A stretch of DNA of 34,199 nucleotides from Bradyrhizobium centrolobii (GCF_001641635.1 NZ_LUUB01000093.1:1-34199), one strand, 5' to 3'; counted from the first letter of the stretch, positions 17,813 through 26,779 are shown. The notes: a model not told the origin generated them from the letters alone. Numbers and translations: made by a program.

Positions 17813-19576
17813 TCAATTGGAGATTAAAAGACGTTCATCGAGCAATCCTCTAAGTTCAGTAGCCTCAACGGTCTTCAGCAATAGTTTGCGCAGAGACTGT
17901 GGTTCAACCTGCACTTCCTTGCCGTCACATATTCGAGCGATAGCGGCAAATATTTTACGAACATCGTAGGTTGAGTTGAACACCTGCGGGACTCCGCGTT
18001 CGATGTTGAGAAGGGTGTAGGCGGCCTCCATCGCTGTGCGAACCGAATATTCGGTGGTGAAAACACAATCTCGTTCGGCCGACTCGGCAAATTGTCCGAT
18101 GAAAGCGAAATTGGCAGCTCCCTGTGGTATAATATCTGGCCGGTCGCCCGCCTGCCTTGGCATGAAAAGGGAGGTGACGTAGGGCATCATGACGGGAACT
18201 GTTTTTGCGCCCGTCTCGGCGAGTTGCGGTATGTCCGCAACGGGCACACCAAGGTGGTAAAGCCATTCCTGCGTAATCTCCGCGCCTGTGCAGTCTTGCA
18301 TCGGTTTCTTCACGAAGTCACCCGGCTTGTCGACAAAGAGAGAATAGAGCCAGACGACAATTTGGTCTCTTGGTTGATGCTTGAAGTGCGGCTGGCGGTT
18401 CACGGTCCAACTGAGCAGCCAACTCGAATCCTTCACCGTAACGATGCCTCCCGTAACGACCTTGCCGCTGAACGGATCGCGTTTTGCGATTTTGCGGATA
18501 TAATTTGGGATGCGCGCGTCCAAGGTCGTGATGGTCGCAGATTCCCACTTGGTCGCATGGATGTTGCCGCCGAAAACGTCAGGCCGGCCGAACGCCATGC
18601 TCTTTGTCGCGATACGCCGCCAGAGATCCCATGCTGGAGCAGGACCTTCATAAATTTTGGCGGGCGTGTGATGGTCGCCGGCATCGGAGTTCTCCGTCAA
18701 AGACCCGATTGTCACAAAGACGAGATCGTCGGCGCAAAGATCAATTCCGCCGCTGACACCGTCCCTCTGGTAGTTGATGCGCGTGGCCTGCTTGTATCCG
18801 GGCCGGATCTCGAAATCGACATCATTGACTTCAACGCCGAATTGAAAGACGACACCTTGCTTCGCCAGCCAATTGCACAATGGCAGAACAAGAGATTCGT
18901 ACTGATTGTACTTGGTAAACTTCAGTGCCCTGAAATCCGGGAGCCCGCCAATGTGATGGATGAATCGATGGAGGTACAGCTTCATTTCTAGCGCGGAATG
19001 CCATTCCTCAAAGGCGAACATTGTGCGCCAGTAGAGCCAGAAATTGCTTCTTAGAAGATCCTCCCCAAGCACTTCATCGATGCGCTTGTTCTCCATCTCC
19101 CGAGGGCTAGCGAGAAAGATGGTGATCAACTCGCTTTGCGCCTTCCCGGTCAGGTTGAAGAGGCCATCTGTATGGGCATCCTGCCCCCGATTTACCGTCG
19201 CTCGTTGTAACGAGTAGTTCGGATCATCCTTGTTCAGCCAATAGAACTCATCGAGCACGCTGGCGCCTTCCACTTCCAATGATGGGATCGACCTGAACAG
19301 ATCCCATAGACACTCGAAATGGTCTTCCATTTCCCGGCCACCCCGAATGACAAATCCCTTTTCGGGCTGTTTGATCCCGTCGAGCGCACCGCCCGGCAGC
19401 ATCAACCGCTCCAGAATTGTGATCCGGCTACCGGCCATATGTCCATCGCGAATGAGGAACGCCGCACCGGCAAGCGCCGCTAGACCAGCACCGATGAACC
19501 AAGCATTCTTCTTGTCGACAGAAACGGGCTTACGAGGGCGGGCAAAGGCTTCATAGTTTCCGCTGCTGTAGTACAT
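17813..19576 (-). CDS. ohyA: oleate hydratase (myosin-cross-reactive antigen family)
   Basis: An FAD-dependent enzyme that adds water to the 9-10 double bond of oleate, giving 10-hydroxystearate. The protein is 587 aa from ATG 19576 (GGAG about 10 bases upstream), the usual family length. It shows the FAD-binding fold WFIGAGLAALAGAAFLIRDG (residues 26-45), the ILERLMLPGGALDG segment, the conserved RGGREMEDHFECLWDLFRSI block (78-97) and the family ending region around FAFIGQFAESAERDCVFTTE. It follows a short-chain dehydrogenase gene by 38 bases on the same strand, so the two are probably one operon. Likely roles are detoxifying or modifying unsaturated fatty acids, for example plant-derived oleate (inference). 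Confidence 0.92.
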   Translation of the reverse strand: MYYSSGNYEAFARPRKPVSVDKKNAWFIGAGLAALAGAAFLIRDGHMAGSRITILERLMLPGGALDGIKQPEKGFVIRGGREMEDHFECLWDLFRSIPSLEVEGASVLDEFYWLNKDDPNYSLQRATVNRGQDAHTDGLFNLTGKAQSELITIFLASPREMENKRIDEVLGEDLLRSNFWLYWRTMFAFEEWHSALEMKLYLHRFIHHIGGLPDFRALKFTKYNQYESLVLPLCNWLAKQGVVFQFGVEVNDVDFEIRPGYKQATRINYQRDGVSGGIDLCADDLVFVTIGSLTENSDAGDHHTPAKIYEGPAPAWDLWRRIATKSMAFGRPDVFGGNIHATKWESATITTLDARIPNYIRKIAKRDPFSGKVVTGGIVTVKDSSWLLSWTVNRQPHFKHQPRDQIVVWLYSLFVDKPGDFVKKPMQDCTGAEITQEWLYHLGVPVADIPQLAETGAKTVPVMMPYVTSLFMPRQAGDRPDIIPQGAANFAFIGQFAESAERDCVFTTEYSVRTAMEAAYTLLNIERGVPQVFNSTYDVRKIFAAIARICDGKEVQVEPQSLRKLLLKTVEATELRGLLDERLLISN

Positions 19577-19614
19577 GGCTTGTTCGCTCCGCTTGGCCAG
19601 CACGTCCATCGATG

Positions 19615-20376
19615 TCACGAAAACATGTGCTCCAGGGCCGCACATTTATGCGGGACGCCGATCGTCAAGCCGCCGTCGAGGACTATCTCAGCACCAGTCA
19701 TGTAACTGGACTCGTCGCTAAGCAGGAATGCGACCGCCTGAGACACTTCGAGCGGCTGGGCCGCCCGTCCCAATGGAATTGGAAAAAGGGCCGGATCCAA
19801 GCCCTCACTCATCGCCGTGGTGACGAGGCCAGGATGAACTGAGTTGACACGCACACCGAAGGCCGCCCCCTCTAGCGCGGCAGACTTGGTGACACCCCGC
19901 ACGCCGAACTTGGAGGCGACATAAGCATGAAGGCCAGGGCTGCCTCGCAGTCCCTCGACCGATGAGACGTTGACGATCGAACCTCCGCCGGCGCGCCGAA
20001 TTGCTGGTAGGGCAGCCTGGATGCCGAGGAATACGCCCGTTAAATTGACTGCTAGGGTTCTGTTCCATTGATCGAGTGGGAACTGTTCGATCGGAGCCAT
20101 GCTGGCGACACCCGCATTGTTGACGAGCCCATGTAAGGCGCCAAAGGTGCTCTCTGCGGCCGCGACCGCCGTTGCCCACGATTTCGGCTCGCTAACATCC
20201 TGGTGCACGTAAAGGGCGGCATTTCCCAGTTCGGCAGCGAGAGCCCCTCCATCTGCATCAAGGATATCAGTGACTACGACTCGAGCGCCCTCCGCAATCA
20301 GCAAACGGGCATGTGCCGCTCCCATCCCCCGCGCCGCGCCAGTCACCAGAATGACTTTTTCACTCACACGTGCCAT
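19615..20376 (-). CDS. short-chain dehydrogenase/reductase
   Basis: A 253-aa classical SDR. ATG 20376 is chosen because GAGG lies 8 bases upstream. It has the cofactor loop VTGAARGMGAA (residues 11-21), NNAG (86-89) and catalytic Ser139, Tyr152 and Lys156, with Asp37 in VVVTDI suggesting NAD preference. The C-terminal SSYMTGAEIVLDGG is normal. Sequence alone places it near 3-hydroxysteroid/3-oxoacyl-ACP reductase-like SDRs. Because it lies directly upstream of oleate hydratase, oxidation of 10-hydroxystearate to the 10-keto acid is a reasonable but untested guess. All catalytic residues are present. Confidence 0.9.
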   Translation of the reverse strand: MARVSEKVILVTGAARGMGAAHARLLIAEGARVVVTDILDADGGALAAELGNAALYVHQDVSEPKSWATAVAAAESTFGALHGLVNNAGVASMAPIEQFPLDQWNRTLAVNLTGVFLGIQAALPAIRRAGGGSIVNVSSVEGLRGSPGLHAYVASKFGVRGVTKSAALEGAAFGVRVNSVHPGLVTTAMSEGLDPALFPIPLGRAAQPLEVSQAVAFLLSDESSYMTGAEIVLDGGLTIGVPHKCAALEHMFS

Positions 20377-20973
20377 GACGTAGTCCTCGCCGTATGTGAT
20401 GCAAATGTAGCCTCGGAAGAGGCGCGCATCGTGCTGCTCTGATAACTGCCAAACTCGGCGCTTTGTACCGAAGGACAATCGCGTAAATTCGCGAAACAGG
20501 CGGATGAATGCGATCGCCCACCGTCGCCAAGCCCGCCCATGCCGAGAGATAACCATTGCAAAGAAGCAATTGGCTCTGATCGACGCTAAGTACATGACGC
20601 TCTCCGGCGGTTATCGGTGAAAGATGGGGCTCCGCTTCGACCACGTAGGCGCGGCGGTTCGAACTGCCGTGCGACAAACCAATACCAGCAATGCGCATGC
20701 CAGGAGCGCGCATGTTTGCCTGAACGAATCTGGCCATTACTTCTGCCGAATCACAGCGACAAAGTCGGCTGTCGTGTCAGACTTCCATCATTATGCGGGT
20801 CAACCGGCATCGGTTGAAGACGGGACGCAAAAAGGAATACGCAGTTCATGGCTGTACTCACTTCGTGCGGATTATGAGCTTCGTTCTGAACGCCCAAGGG
20901 ATAATTCCGAAACCATCCTCTCAAGCTAGTGCCGTCAATCGCTGGCCCAAAGAGCCGCTGCAGCACCGACGGT
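20377..20973. other. 600-base gap without a supported gene
   Basis: Between the dehydrogenase start and the decarboxylase stop I see only short frames without recognisable domains on either strand. The promoter of the dehydrogenase/oleate hydratase pair should lie at its left end, but no clear -35/-10 or sigma-54 element was found. Confidence 0.4.
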
Positions 20974-21732
20974 TTACGCGTCTGAAAGGAGATCGATTGC
21001 CTGGAGGCTAGAATCGTACTCCTCGTACGTACCAAGCATGATCTCGCCAACCTTCAAATTGTGCACGGGATCGATGACCGACGGCGAGTCGTAAGTTAGT
21101 GAAACGGGGCCCGTGAATAGTACTTCTTCGCCCCCCGCGTCTCGTCGGAACGTTCGGTTTGTGCACCATTTCACCAGCTGTGTGGCGGCGCCTTTCCCAA
21201 ATTGATTTGCTGGGGGCAAATGCCTGACCGAATAGAAGTTGGTGTGTGTGGAAAACATCTGCCGTGCCGCTGCTCTCAAGCGCGAGTCTGGTTGAGCAGT
21301 GATAGTCAGCAGACGCTTACCTGTCGGTCGCTCGAGCGTTCCCTGAATCAGGCTGCCTTCGCGGGTCAACGCGATGTGAGCGAGCTTTTTCGGCGCGCCG
21401 AGAATCTCGCGTCCCGACGCGAGGGCTGCATCATTTGTCGTCACATAGATATAGGGTATATAGAAACCGGTCTCCCCACCCGGATCACGAACTTCGATTC
21501 CAGAGTACTGCTCGAGATATGGTCCGACGATGCTCGAGCCGTAATTCGCTATACCTACAACACCGACCGCAGGATCTGCGGCAGGTGTTAACTGCTTTGG
21601 CAACAGGCGCTCCACATCGCTCGCAATTGTAAAGACCGCTTGTACGGCTTGGCAGTTAAGAAACGCGCTGCCGTGCTCTCTATCTCCGTGATAAAGGGGT
21701 GCATCGAATGGAATGCCTCTGACTTCCGGCAT
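20974..21732 (-). CDS. acetoacetate decarboxylase family protein
   Basis: A 252-aa protein; ATG 21732 has a perfect GGAGG 6 bases upstream. The motif GREILGAPKKLA places Lys115 and Lys116 exactly where acetoacetate decarboxylase has its Schiff-base lysine and the neighbouring lysine that lowers its pKa. YIPYIYVTTNDAALASGRE and the C-terminal DPVHNLKVGEIMLGTYE also fit the family. True acetoacetate decarboxylases make acetone and CO2, but many family members act as hydratases or aldolases on other keto acids. It lies upstream of the dehydrogenase/oleate hydratase genes on the same strand, 597 bases away, so a shared pathway is possible but a shared transcript is uncertain. Confidence 0.88.
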   Translation of the reverse strand: MPEVRGIPFDAPLYHGDREHGSAFLNCQAVQAVFTIASDVERLLPKQLTPAADPAVGVVGIANYGSSIVGPYLEQYSGIEVRDPGGETGFYIPYIYVTTNDAALASGREILGAPKKLAHIALTREGSLIQGTLERPTGKRLLTITAQPDSRLRAAARQMFSTHTNFYSVRHLPPANQFGKGAATQLVKWCTNRTFRRDAGGEEVLFTGPVSLTYDSPSVIDPVHNLKVGEIMLGTYEEYDSSLQAIDLLSDA

Positions 21733-22003
21733 TGTTTATCCTCCGGTTGCTCGTCCGGCAGACGCTTAGTGAAATTCGCGGACAGGTCGGCTCCTAGACT
21801 CAACATTCAACATCAATGTTGCTCCCGCTTTTGCGGGGATTTGGCTAGAACGTTCGCCGCAGCGTCCCCAGTTCGTTCCGACTCATTTTCGTCGCTTCCT
21901 TGTTCGACGTTCTAGGGCGGGCGTCCAGCACACCCTTGAAATGGACGAAAACACGCAGAGCTAAGAATGGCCACTTACGTGCGGCGTCAGTGTCGACGTT
22001 GCG

Positions 22004-22348
22004 CTACCATTTCCACGTATCGGGGCTCGTGTCGGTAGCAAGCACCCGGATTCCGTAGTCGCTGATGGTTACAATGGCATGGGCGTAGCCATGCCAACAA
22101 TTCAGCTCGGATTCCCTGTCTCGCTCCGACGATCGCCAATAGACCCGATTGCCACTGGACGGGTACGACCGCTTTCGCAGCGAGCCCTTTCCAGACTCAA
22201 GACCATTGACATCGATCTTGATCTCGTCGCCGCTGCTTTCCCACAAAACATGCCCCTTGAGCTTTTCTTTGGTCAGATTCAGCACGATAAATTCGTGCTT
22301 GCCTCCGCCCTTCGTTGCTCCTTTCTTCGCCTTCTCTTTCGTTCTCAT
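22004..22348 (-). CDS. hypothetical protein, 114 aa
   Basis: No family recognised. ATG 22348 is preferred since GAGGGG lies 5 bases upstream (GTG 22351 is in frame just before it). The N-terminus is very basic (TKEKAKKGATKGGGKHE). The rest looks beta-rich with many Trp, Tyr and Ser residues (KRSYPSSGNRVYWRSSE, ELNCWHGYAHAIVTISDYGI), ending in DTSPDTWKW. It could be a small soluble carbohydrate- or protein-binding module, but nothing in the sequence proves this. Confidence 0.55.
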   Translation of the reverse strand: MRTKEKAKKGATKGGGKHEFIVLNLTKEKLKGHVLWESSGDEIKIDVNGLESGKGSLRKRSYPSSGNRVYWRSSERDRESELNCWHGYAHAIVTISDYGIRVLATDTSPDTWKW

Positions 22349-22546
22349 CACCGCCCCTCATGGCCTGTCCTCCGCGTGAAATACAGACTCCGCGGAGTTT
22401 GCTAAGATAACGCTGTCGTTCAACTACCTGATTTGGCGGGCTCGCATTCATATACACTCCGCACCTCGCCGACAGCTTTCGGGCATCTCGCAGTGGCTAT
22501 TTTAATTCGCCTCGATGTGAGTCGCGTTCGTGATGGGGACTTTGTG

Positions 22547-22729
22547 ATGGGGGTAATGCGTATGGCTGTGCGCGCAGGCACAATGCGAAACGCGAAAGAG
22601 TTTCGGCGGCTACAGTTGATTTACCCGCTACAGGCTGAGCACTCGATGGAAGATCTTGAGCGAGACAGCCTGCTCATATCGCTCGACGTTTCGGATATGC
22701 GGCTGAGAAACTCGAAAGACGTACAGTGA
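22547..22729 (+). CDS. hypothetical small protein, 60 aa
   Basis: ATG 22547 has GGGGA 7 bases upstream; the frame is open further back to 22433 without a good start. It is rich in Arg and Met and ends in a charged segment (EDLERDSLLISLDVSDMRL). No family is known to me. Its stop overlaps the GTG of a 23-aa membrane peptide (GTGA), which is the main argument that it is translated. Confidence 0.35.
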   Translation: MGVMRMAVRAGTMRNAKEFRRLQLIYPLQAEHSMEDLERDSLLISLDVSDMRLRNSKDVQ

Positions 22730-22797
22730 TCAACAAGTCAGTGGTGATCTTCGTTCTTGCCGCGATCGCACTATTGGCCTTCTTGTACATTCCTTAG
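22726..22797 (+). CDS. candidate 23-aa membrane peptide
   Basis: GTG 22726 overlaps the previous stop by four bases. The peptide has a short charged start (INKS) and then one hydrophobic segment (VVIFVLAAIALLAFLYI) that would span a membrane once. It has no own ribosome binding site and would depend on coupling. Single-span mini-proteins of this kind are common in bacteria, but this one is predicted only from its composition. Confidence 0.35.
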   Translation: MINKSVVIFVLAAIALLAFLYIP

Positions 22798-23111
22798 TGT
22801 GCGTCCGGCCTAACCGGGCCGGGAGATGGCCCCTGTTCCGATTCGGAGTTGAGGTTACAGCTCCGTTTAACAACGTGTGGTTCGATCCGGATCAGGCCAT
22901 TCACAGCGGCTAGAACCTCGACACAAAGGAATTGACTTATTCATTTGGGATTTCCCAGACGGTAGCTACGCAGGAGGGACCAGCACTTCGTTGCTGTGCA
23001 GCTCGATGCTGCGCGGCGAGCCGAGCTGGCGTTTGATGATGCCCGCGCGTTGCGCGGTCAAAACCATCTCTGGTGGCCAGTGGGCGGGGATCCCAAGTGT
23101 CCTTGGATATC

Positions 23112-23280
23112 TCATTCGGCAGGCGGCGGGCCGCTGCGCGTGTAGGCGTTGATGAAGGGTAGATACTGGCCCTGCTTGGCGAGCATCCCCTCGACGCCGA
23201 GGCGCCTGAAGGCCTAGAGTTTGGCGAGAGGCTCGAACGGCGACCTCCCGCCGACGTTGTGCTGGCCGATGTGAGCCCAG
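23112..23280 (-). pseudogene. remnant of an unidentified coding sequence with a nonsense codon
   Basis: Read on the minus strand, one frame gives protein-like text: GQHNVGGRSPFEPLAKL, a TAG stop (near 23213-23215), then AFRRLGVEGMLAKQGQYLPF and INAYTRSGPPPAE before a TGA at 23112-23114. The text on both sides of the TAG fits together, which suggests a degenerate gene. I do not recognise the family. Confidence 0.3.
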
Positions 23281-23300
23281 TGCCGACAGGGAGGCGCCGA

Positions 23301-23696
23301 TTAGGATGAACACTGCTTGGTTGCTGGGAACGGCCCGGTCCTTGCTACAGACTTGTACTTTTTGGACGCATGCTCCCAGATTAAAAACCTTGCCTCATAG
23401 CCTGGCGTGGCCCCTGTACCGGTCAGGTAGGAGTCCCCGTTGACCGCCCATTGCCAATTGTTTCGTCCGATGTAGTTGCTATCTGGCTGCGAGGGGTCCG
23501 AATAAAGACCGATCCAATCATACGAATTTGTTCCTTTCGCAGACCACTTGAGCCGGAACCAACCGTTTGGAGCGAGCTCCAAGCAAACGCGCTGCGCCGA
23601 ACTCTTTGTTTCAGTCCGAACCCTCCCAGCGGCCAATGCTTCCGCGGCGTGTTCGGGGGTCGCAAACTCCTGAGTCGCAAGAGAAGTATCTGACAT
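23301..23696 (-). CDS. hypothetical protein, 131 aa
   Basis: ATG 23696 has AGAGGA about 5 bases upstream, a good start. The first ~45 residues look helical (ATPEHAAEALAAGRV). The rest is a beta-rich domain with WFRLKWSAKGTNSYDWIGLY, SNYIGRNNWQWAVNG and GYEARFLIWEHASKKYKSV. The 'DWIGLY' core with flanking Trp and Tyr residues recalls small beta-sandwich modules in which 'DWIG.Y' is conserved (SKICH-like), but this is only a visual likeness. No signal peptide is visible. Function unknown. Confidence 0.6.
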   Translation of the reverse strand: MSDTSLATQEFATPEHAAEALAAGRVRTETKSSAQRVCLELAPNGWFRLKWSAKGTNSYDWIGLYSDPSQPDSNYIGRNNWQWAVNGDSYLTGTGATPGYEARFLIWEHASKKYKSVARTGPFPATKQCSS

Positions 23697-23972
23697 GACT
23701 TTCCTCTTCCTAAGGCACGGGAGGTCTCTTGGGGATCTCTCAAGACCTTGCAGCACCGGTTAATGCCAAGGTGCTGAACGCCACTTGGCAGCGCTGGCGG
23801 GAACTTGAGCCACTTCTAACCCTGCCCAAGCAGCTGGGCCGGCTTTTGACCGGCGCGTATATACGAACACATGGCTTAAGCACCGGGAACTACCACAACT
23901 GACGGGTGCCCGACGAAGAAGGTAGCGAGCGCAAATGACAAATCTTAGACTTGTGATAGGAGCCGCGCAGTA

Positions 23973-24074
23973 ATGGTCGTGCTACTGATCCTCGGTGTTT
24001 TGATCCTGGCGAGCTTACTGTCGAAAATTATCGCGGGCCATTGGCGAGGGACTGCGACCCGGATCCCGCTCTGA
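23973..24074 (+). CDS. candidate 33-aa membrane peptide
   Basis: ATG 23973 has AGGAG about 10 bases upstream. The peptide begins MVVLLILGVLILASLLSKII, a single hydrophobic span, followed by a basic tail (HWRGTATR). This gives a clear inside-positive topology. No family known; called from start signal plus composition. Confidence 0.45.
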   Translation: MVVLLILGVLILASLLSKIIAGHWRGTATRIPL

Positions 24075-24291
24075 GGACCACTGGACGTGCCTATTCGCTA
24101 AAACCAAGTAACGAGCATTTCTGACGTACTGGCGCTGAAGGTTTGGTCGACAAGAAGAGGTTGGAAAGTGGATAGAAGCACTTGCGCTAAAGCAGGGAAT
24201 TCACGGCCGTCACGAGGGTGATGGTGTGTCCCAGCGGGCTGGTCGGCGCCGCGTGCGATGGCCCCACGGCAATCGTCGATTTACGGGAGCT

Positions 24292-24567
24292 TCAACTTTC
24301 CAGGCGGACGGAATTACTTTCGTCGTTGAGGTAATTCAGCATGGTGTTGCTGGCGTCCTCAGCCTCAGCGAAGGTTTGGAAGGGTGAGCCGAGAATCTTG
24401 ATCGCGCCACGGCTCTGGTCAAGCGGACGCCACGACGCGACGTAGCCTAGCCTGCCGCGAAAGCCGGGACCCGAGGGGCTCTCGAAGCTAATCACGAATG
24501 AATAATCGTCGCTGTTTGCACTCCATATTTCCATGTTTACGACGGCACGATGGAATTGCAGGCGCAT
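24292..24567 (-). CDS. hypothetical protein, 91 aa
   Basis: A small soluble protein with MEIWSANSDDYSFVISFESP, RLGYVASWRPLDQ and IKILGSPFQTFAEAEDA. I associate this arrangement with short uncharacterised proteins frequent in Bradyrhizobium. Start is ATG 24567; ATG 24534 (MEIW) is possible and would be nearer the conserved part. No strong ribosome binding site precedes either. Function unknown. Confidence 0.6.
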   Translation of the reverse strand: MRLQFHRAVVNMEIWSANSDDYSFVISFESPSGPGFRGRLGYVASWRPLDQSRGAIKILGSPFQTFAEAEDASNTMLNYLNDESNSVRLES

Positions 24568-24673
24568 CGGGGTCTGTTCGCCGGGCCAGGTTCGATCATT
24601 GAGGTCGCCACATCGTTCTAGCTGGCGGCGCTTGACGACGCCTTGCGCGACACAGCCGACCCGAGATATTCCT

Positions 24674-24841
24674 TCAGCACGTGACGCTTAATTGCTGCAG
24701 GGGTCCCTGTGAGGTAAGCCACAAAGTGGACGCCGCAATCTCCGCCGCAGAGCTATGCTTCTCTTCGCGGGACGGACGGCTAGCAAGTATGACATGAACA
24801 ACTTGGCCAAGCGGCTGCGCCGTAGCCTCGTCGCGGGCCAT
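24674..24841 (-). CDS. doubtful small protein, 55 aa
   Basis: ATG 24841 lies 30 bases after the stop of the 164-aa gene on the same strand, with CGAGG immediately before it. It contains PLGQVVHVILASRPSREE and AAEIAASTLWLTSQGPLQQL. The closeness to the upstream gene suggests a downstream operon member, but coding signals are weak. Confidence 0.25.
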   Translation of the reverse strand: MARDEATAQPLGQVVHVILASRPSREEKHSSAAEIAASTLWLTSQGPLQQLSVTC

Positions 24842-24871
24842 GTCCTCGATACCCAACTTACTTATTCCCGC

Positions 24872-25366
24872 TCAGCCATTGCCAGCATCGCCCATTTGTG
24901 AGGTGACCCATTTCCTGAGAGCGTCGGGTGTTAGGCTTCCATCGGCTAGTTCTCTCCAAGACTGCCTGCCTTCGATCCACCTGCTTCTTCGGGCGGGCAT
25001 CTCGTCAAGGAGCCTTTGTGCAGTTGGAGCAAAACGCGCAGCATCAGAATGAGGGTTACCTTTAGTCTCTTCGAGAGCTTCACGAAAGAGTTCTTCGGAT
25101 TGCCTCCACGAAGCCTCGGTAAACCTGCTCTCCGCAAAATATTCAAAACAAGCTCGGAACGTCAAAGCACGGCCAACGACCGCATAGGCTGGCAATCCCA
25201 CCTCGCTCAGCCACTGCCGGAAAAACTCGCTTTTCTCTTCGCTGTCGAGTGGAAGAAAGTCAGCATCGTCGAAGTCTAAAAGCAACGCCATGCCAGCAGT
25301 GATTTCGCCTTGTACTTGCGCGTGCTGTTTTTCGAACCAATCGCTGATTGTCTGCAACGGCGTCAT
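24872..25366 (-). CDS. hypothetical protein, 164 aa
   Basis: A soluble, acidic, mostly helical protein with no signal peptide or membrane segment. Landmarks are LLLDFDDADFLPLDSEEKSE, FRQWLSEVGLPAYAVVGRAL and ALRKWVTSQMGDAGNG. ATG 25366 is the only good start, although no clear ribosome binding site precedes it. Family not recognised. Confidence 0.55.
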   Translation of the reverse strand: MTPLQTISDWFEKQHAQVQGEITAGMALLLDFDDADFLPLDSEEKSEFFRQWLSEVGLPAYAVVGRALTFRACFEYFAESRFTEASWRQSEELFREALEETKGNPHSDAARFAPTAQRLLDEMPARRSRWIEGRQSWRELADGSLTPDALRKWVTSQMGDAGNG

Positions 25367-25778
25367 CGGCTAATTCACACTCGATCTCTGCAATACGGCT
25401 CAGCTAGGAGGGAAAAGAGTGCCTGTCATACTCGGTGGATGTGTTTCGCCCAATCTGAAGCAGCGCGGACGTGACGCGCTCCCCGCCGTCAAGTGAATCG
25501 GAAGCTGTCTCTACCACGCGCCCCTAACTTCAACAGCCAGCCTCAGCCAGTAAAGCTAATCAGCGCGCCCTGGTGATGGCCCAAAGGTGCCGTCAAGGTG
25601 TACCCTTGGAAACTCCCGCGGGCCACCTACCAGGATTGGTCGGTCACGAGACGTGGGTACACGTAGCGTCGACCCTCTTTAGAGTTGGTCAATCGCTTCT
25701 GCAAAACCTTCTCAAACGGCATACGTCAATGTTCTTCGCTGGGTCCGCGCCCCTGTTAGATAGCCAATCAACTCGGCG
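25367..25778. other. no supported gene
   Basis: A 69-aa plus-strand frame (25573-25782) exists but lacks recognisable features. Nothing else was seen here. Confidence 0.4.
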
Positions 25779-25862
25779 CTAAGGTTTCCGAATAGCCCAA
25801 GACAAAACGACAACAATCGCGACGAATATGACCGCGGCAATCCCCAGCGCGACATATTCCAT
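25779..25862 (-). CDS. 27-aa single-span membrane peptide
   Basis: ATG 25862 has GGAG 7 bases upstream, a good start signal. The peptide begins MEYVALGIAAVIFVAIVVVL, one membrane span, and ends SWAIRKP with a positive tail. The combination of a proper ribosome binding site, length and clean topology makes it a believable mini-protein. Function unknown. Confidence 0.5.
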   Translation of the reverse strand: MEYVALGIAAVIFVAIVVVLSWAIRKP

Positions 25863-25977
25863 GGTTTTGCTCCGCTAATTGGCATCATAACAGGAAATTC
25901 AGGAGCGGAGTTGCCCTGTCGCAGCTCCGCTCCCTAAGCATCACCGTCAGTCCCGCGATACGGCGAGGCTGTGAGAA

Positions 25978-26545
25978 TTGAGCAACTTCTGTGCCGACAA
26001 AAACATCGCGAAGCTGAGGAATGGCATCGCGATTGGGGAAGCTAGCCGGGAAGGAGAGGTTCGTTTCTTCGGTAAGGCCGATGCGGCGGCGAGCAGCATG
26101 CGTCGAATTGTCGAGCGAATAGCCGGTCGTTTTGATCGCGTGCATTTCAGTTACGGACCGGCCCCGAGGGGCTACGGTCTATATCGCCTAATCGGATTGT
26201 CCGGCCACGAATGCACCCTGGTTGTGCCGTCGATGATCCCGAGGAAGCCCGACGATCTCGTGAAGACGAACCGCCGGGACGTTGTTTCTCGTACCCGGTG
26301 CTGCGCGCCGGCGAGTTAACGGCGGTATAGGTTCCCGATGAAAGCCACGAAGCGGTGCGAGATCTCGTCCGTAGCCGAGCCGCGGTGGTTGAGACAATAC
26401 GGGTCCACCGGTAGCAGGTGAGCACCTTCATGCTCAAGCACGGACGCACCTATCCGCGCAAGAAGAGCTGGACGAGGCGCTATCTGCGCGGGCTTTCAGA
26501 AACAGCAGTTCGATCACCCCGCACATCAGATCGCGCTCCAGAGCC
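25978..26545 (+). pseudogene. IS110-family transposase, heavily decayed
   Basis: The N-terminal DEDD-type domain is visible: IAKLRNGIAIGEASREGEVR, GRFDRVHFSYGPAPRGYGLY and IPRKPDDLVKTNRRD. A frameshift follows near 26292-26310. The next frame reads RAGELTAV, a TAG (26328-26330, where Trp is expected), VPDESHEAVRDLVRSRAAVV, IRVHR, a second TAG (26412-26414, where Gln is expected) and STFMLKHGRTYPRKKSW. A further frameshift near 26490 gives FQKQQFDHPAHQIAL. The C-terminal half, with the catalytic serine region, is missing. It cannot be functional. Confidence 0.8.
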
Positions 26546-26743
26546 TGGATACAGAAGTTCTATCTCGTACAAAGCCAGCGCAATGGTGTGGGCAGAACCG
26601 AAAGGCGGCGGGTCATCTCATTCGTCTCAAACAGCGTGATCACCATTCTGGCTCCGGTGAGATTGGGCGGTCCAGCGGATGCTACTTCGAAAGGTTCGAA
26701 AATATCGGTCCGGGCAGTTGCTGTCATTTGGGACCTTCAGATC

Positions 26744-26759
26744 TGTCCGCCTGACAACA
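26744..26759 (+). promoter_or_regulatory. NifA upstream activator site 1
   Basis: TGT-N10-ACA (TGTCCGCCTGACAACA), the consensus of NifA binding sites. It is centred about 108 bases upstream of the sigma-54 -24 element, within the range of known NifA sites. Confidence 0.65.
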
Positions 26760-26763
26760 CGGA

Positions 26764-26779
26764 TGTCCGAACGTTTACA
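26764..26779 (+). promoter_or_regulatory. NifA upstream activator site 2
   Basis: A second exact TGT-N10-ACA, starting 20 bases (two helical turns) after the first, so both sites face the same side of the DNA. Paired sites are typical of strongly NifA-dependent promoters. Confidence 0.65.

Noticed and set aside
18092..18991. 299-aa open frame on the plus strand
   Set aside because: Antisense to oleate hydratase, which is fully supported by motifs.
25287..25303. sigma-54-like sequence on the minus strand
   Set aside because: GG-to-GC spacing is one base too short and it lies inside a gene.
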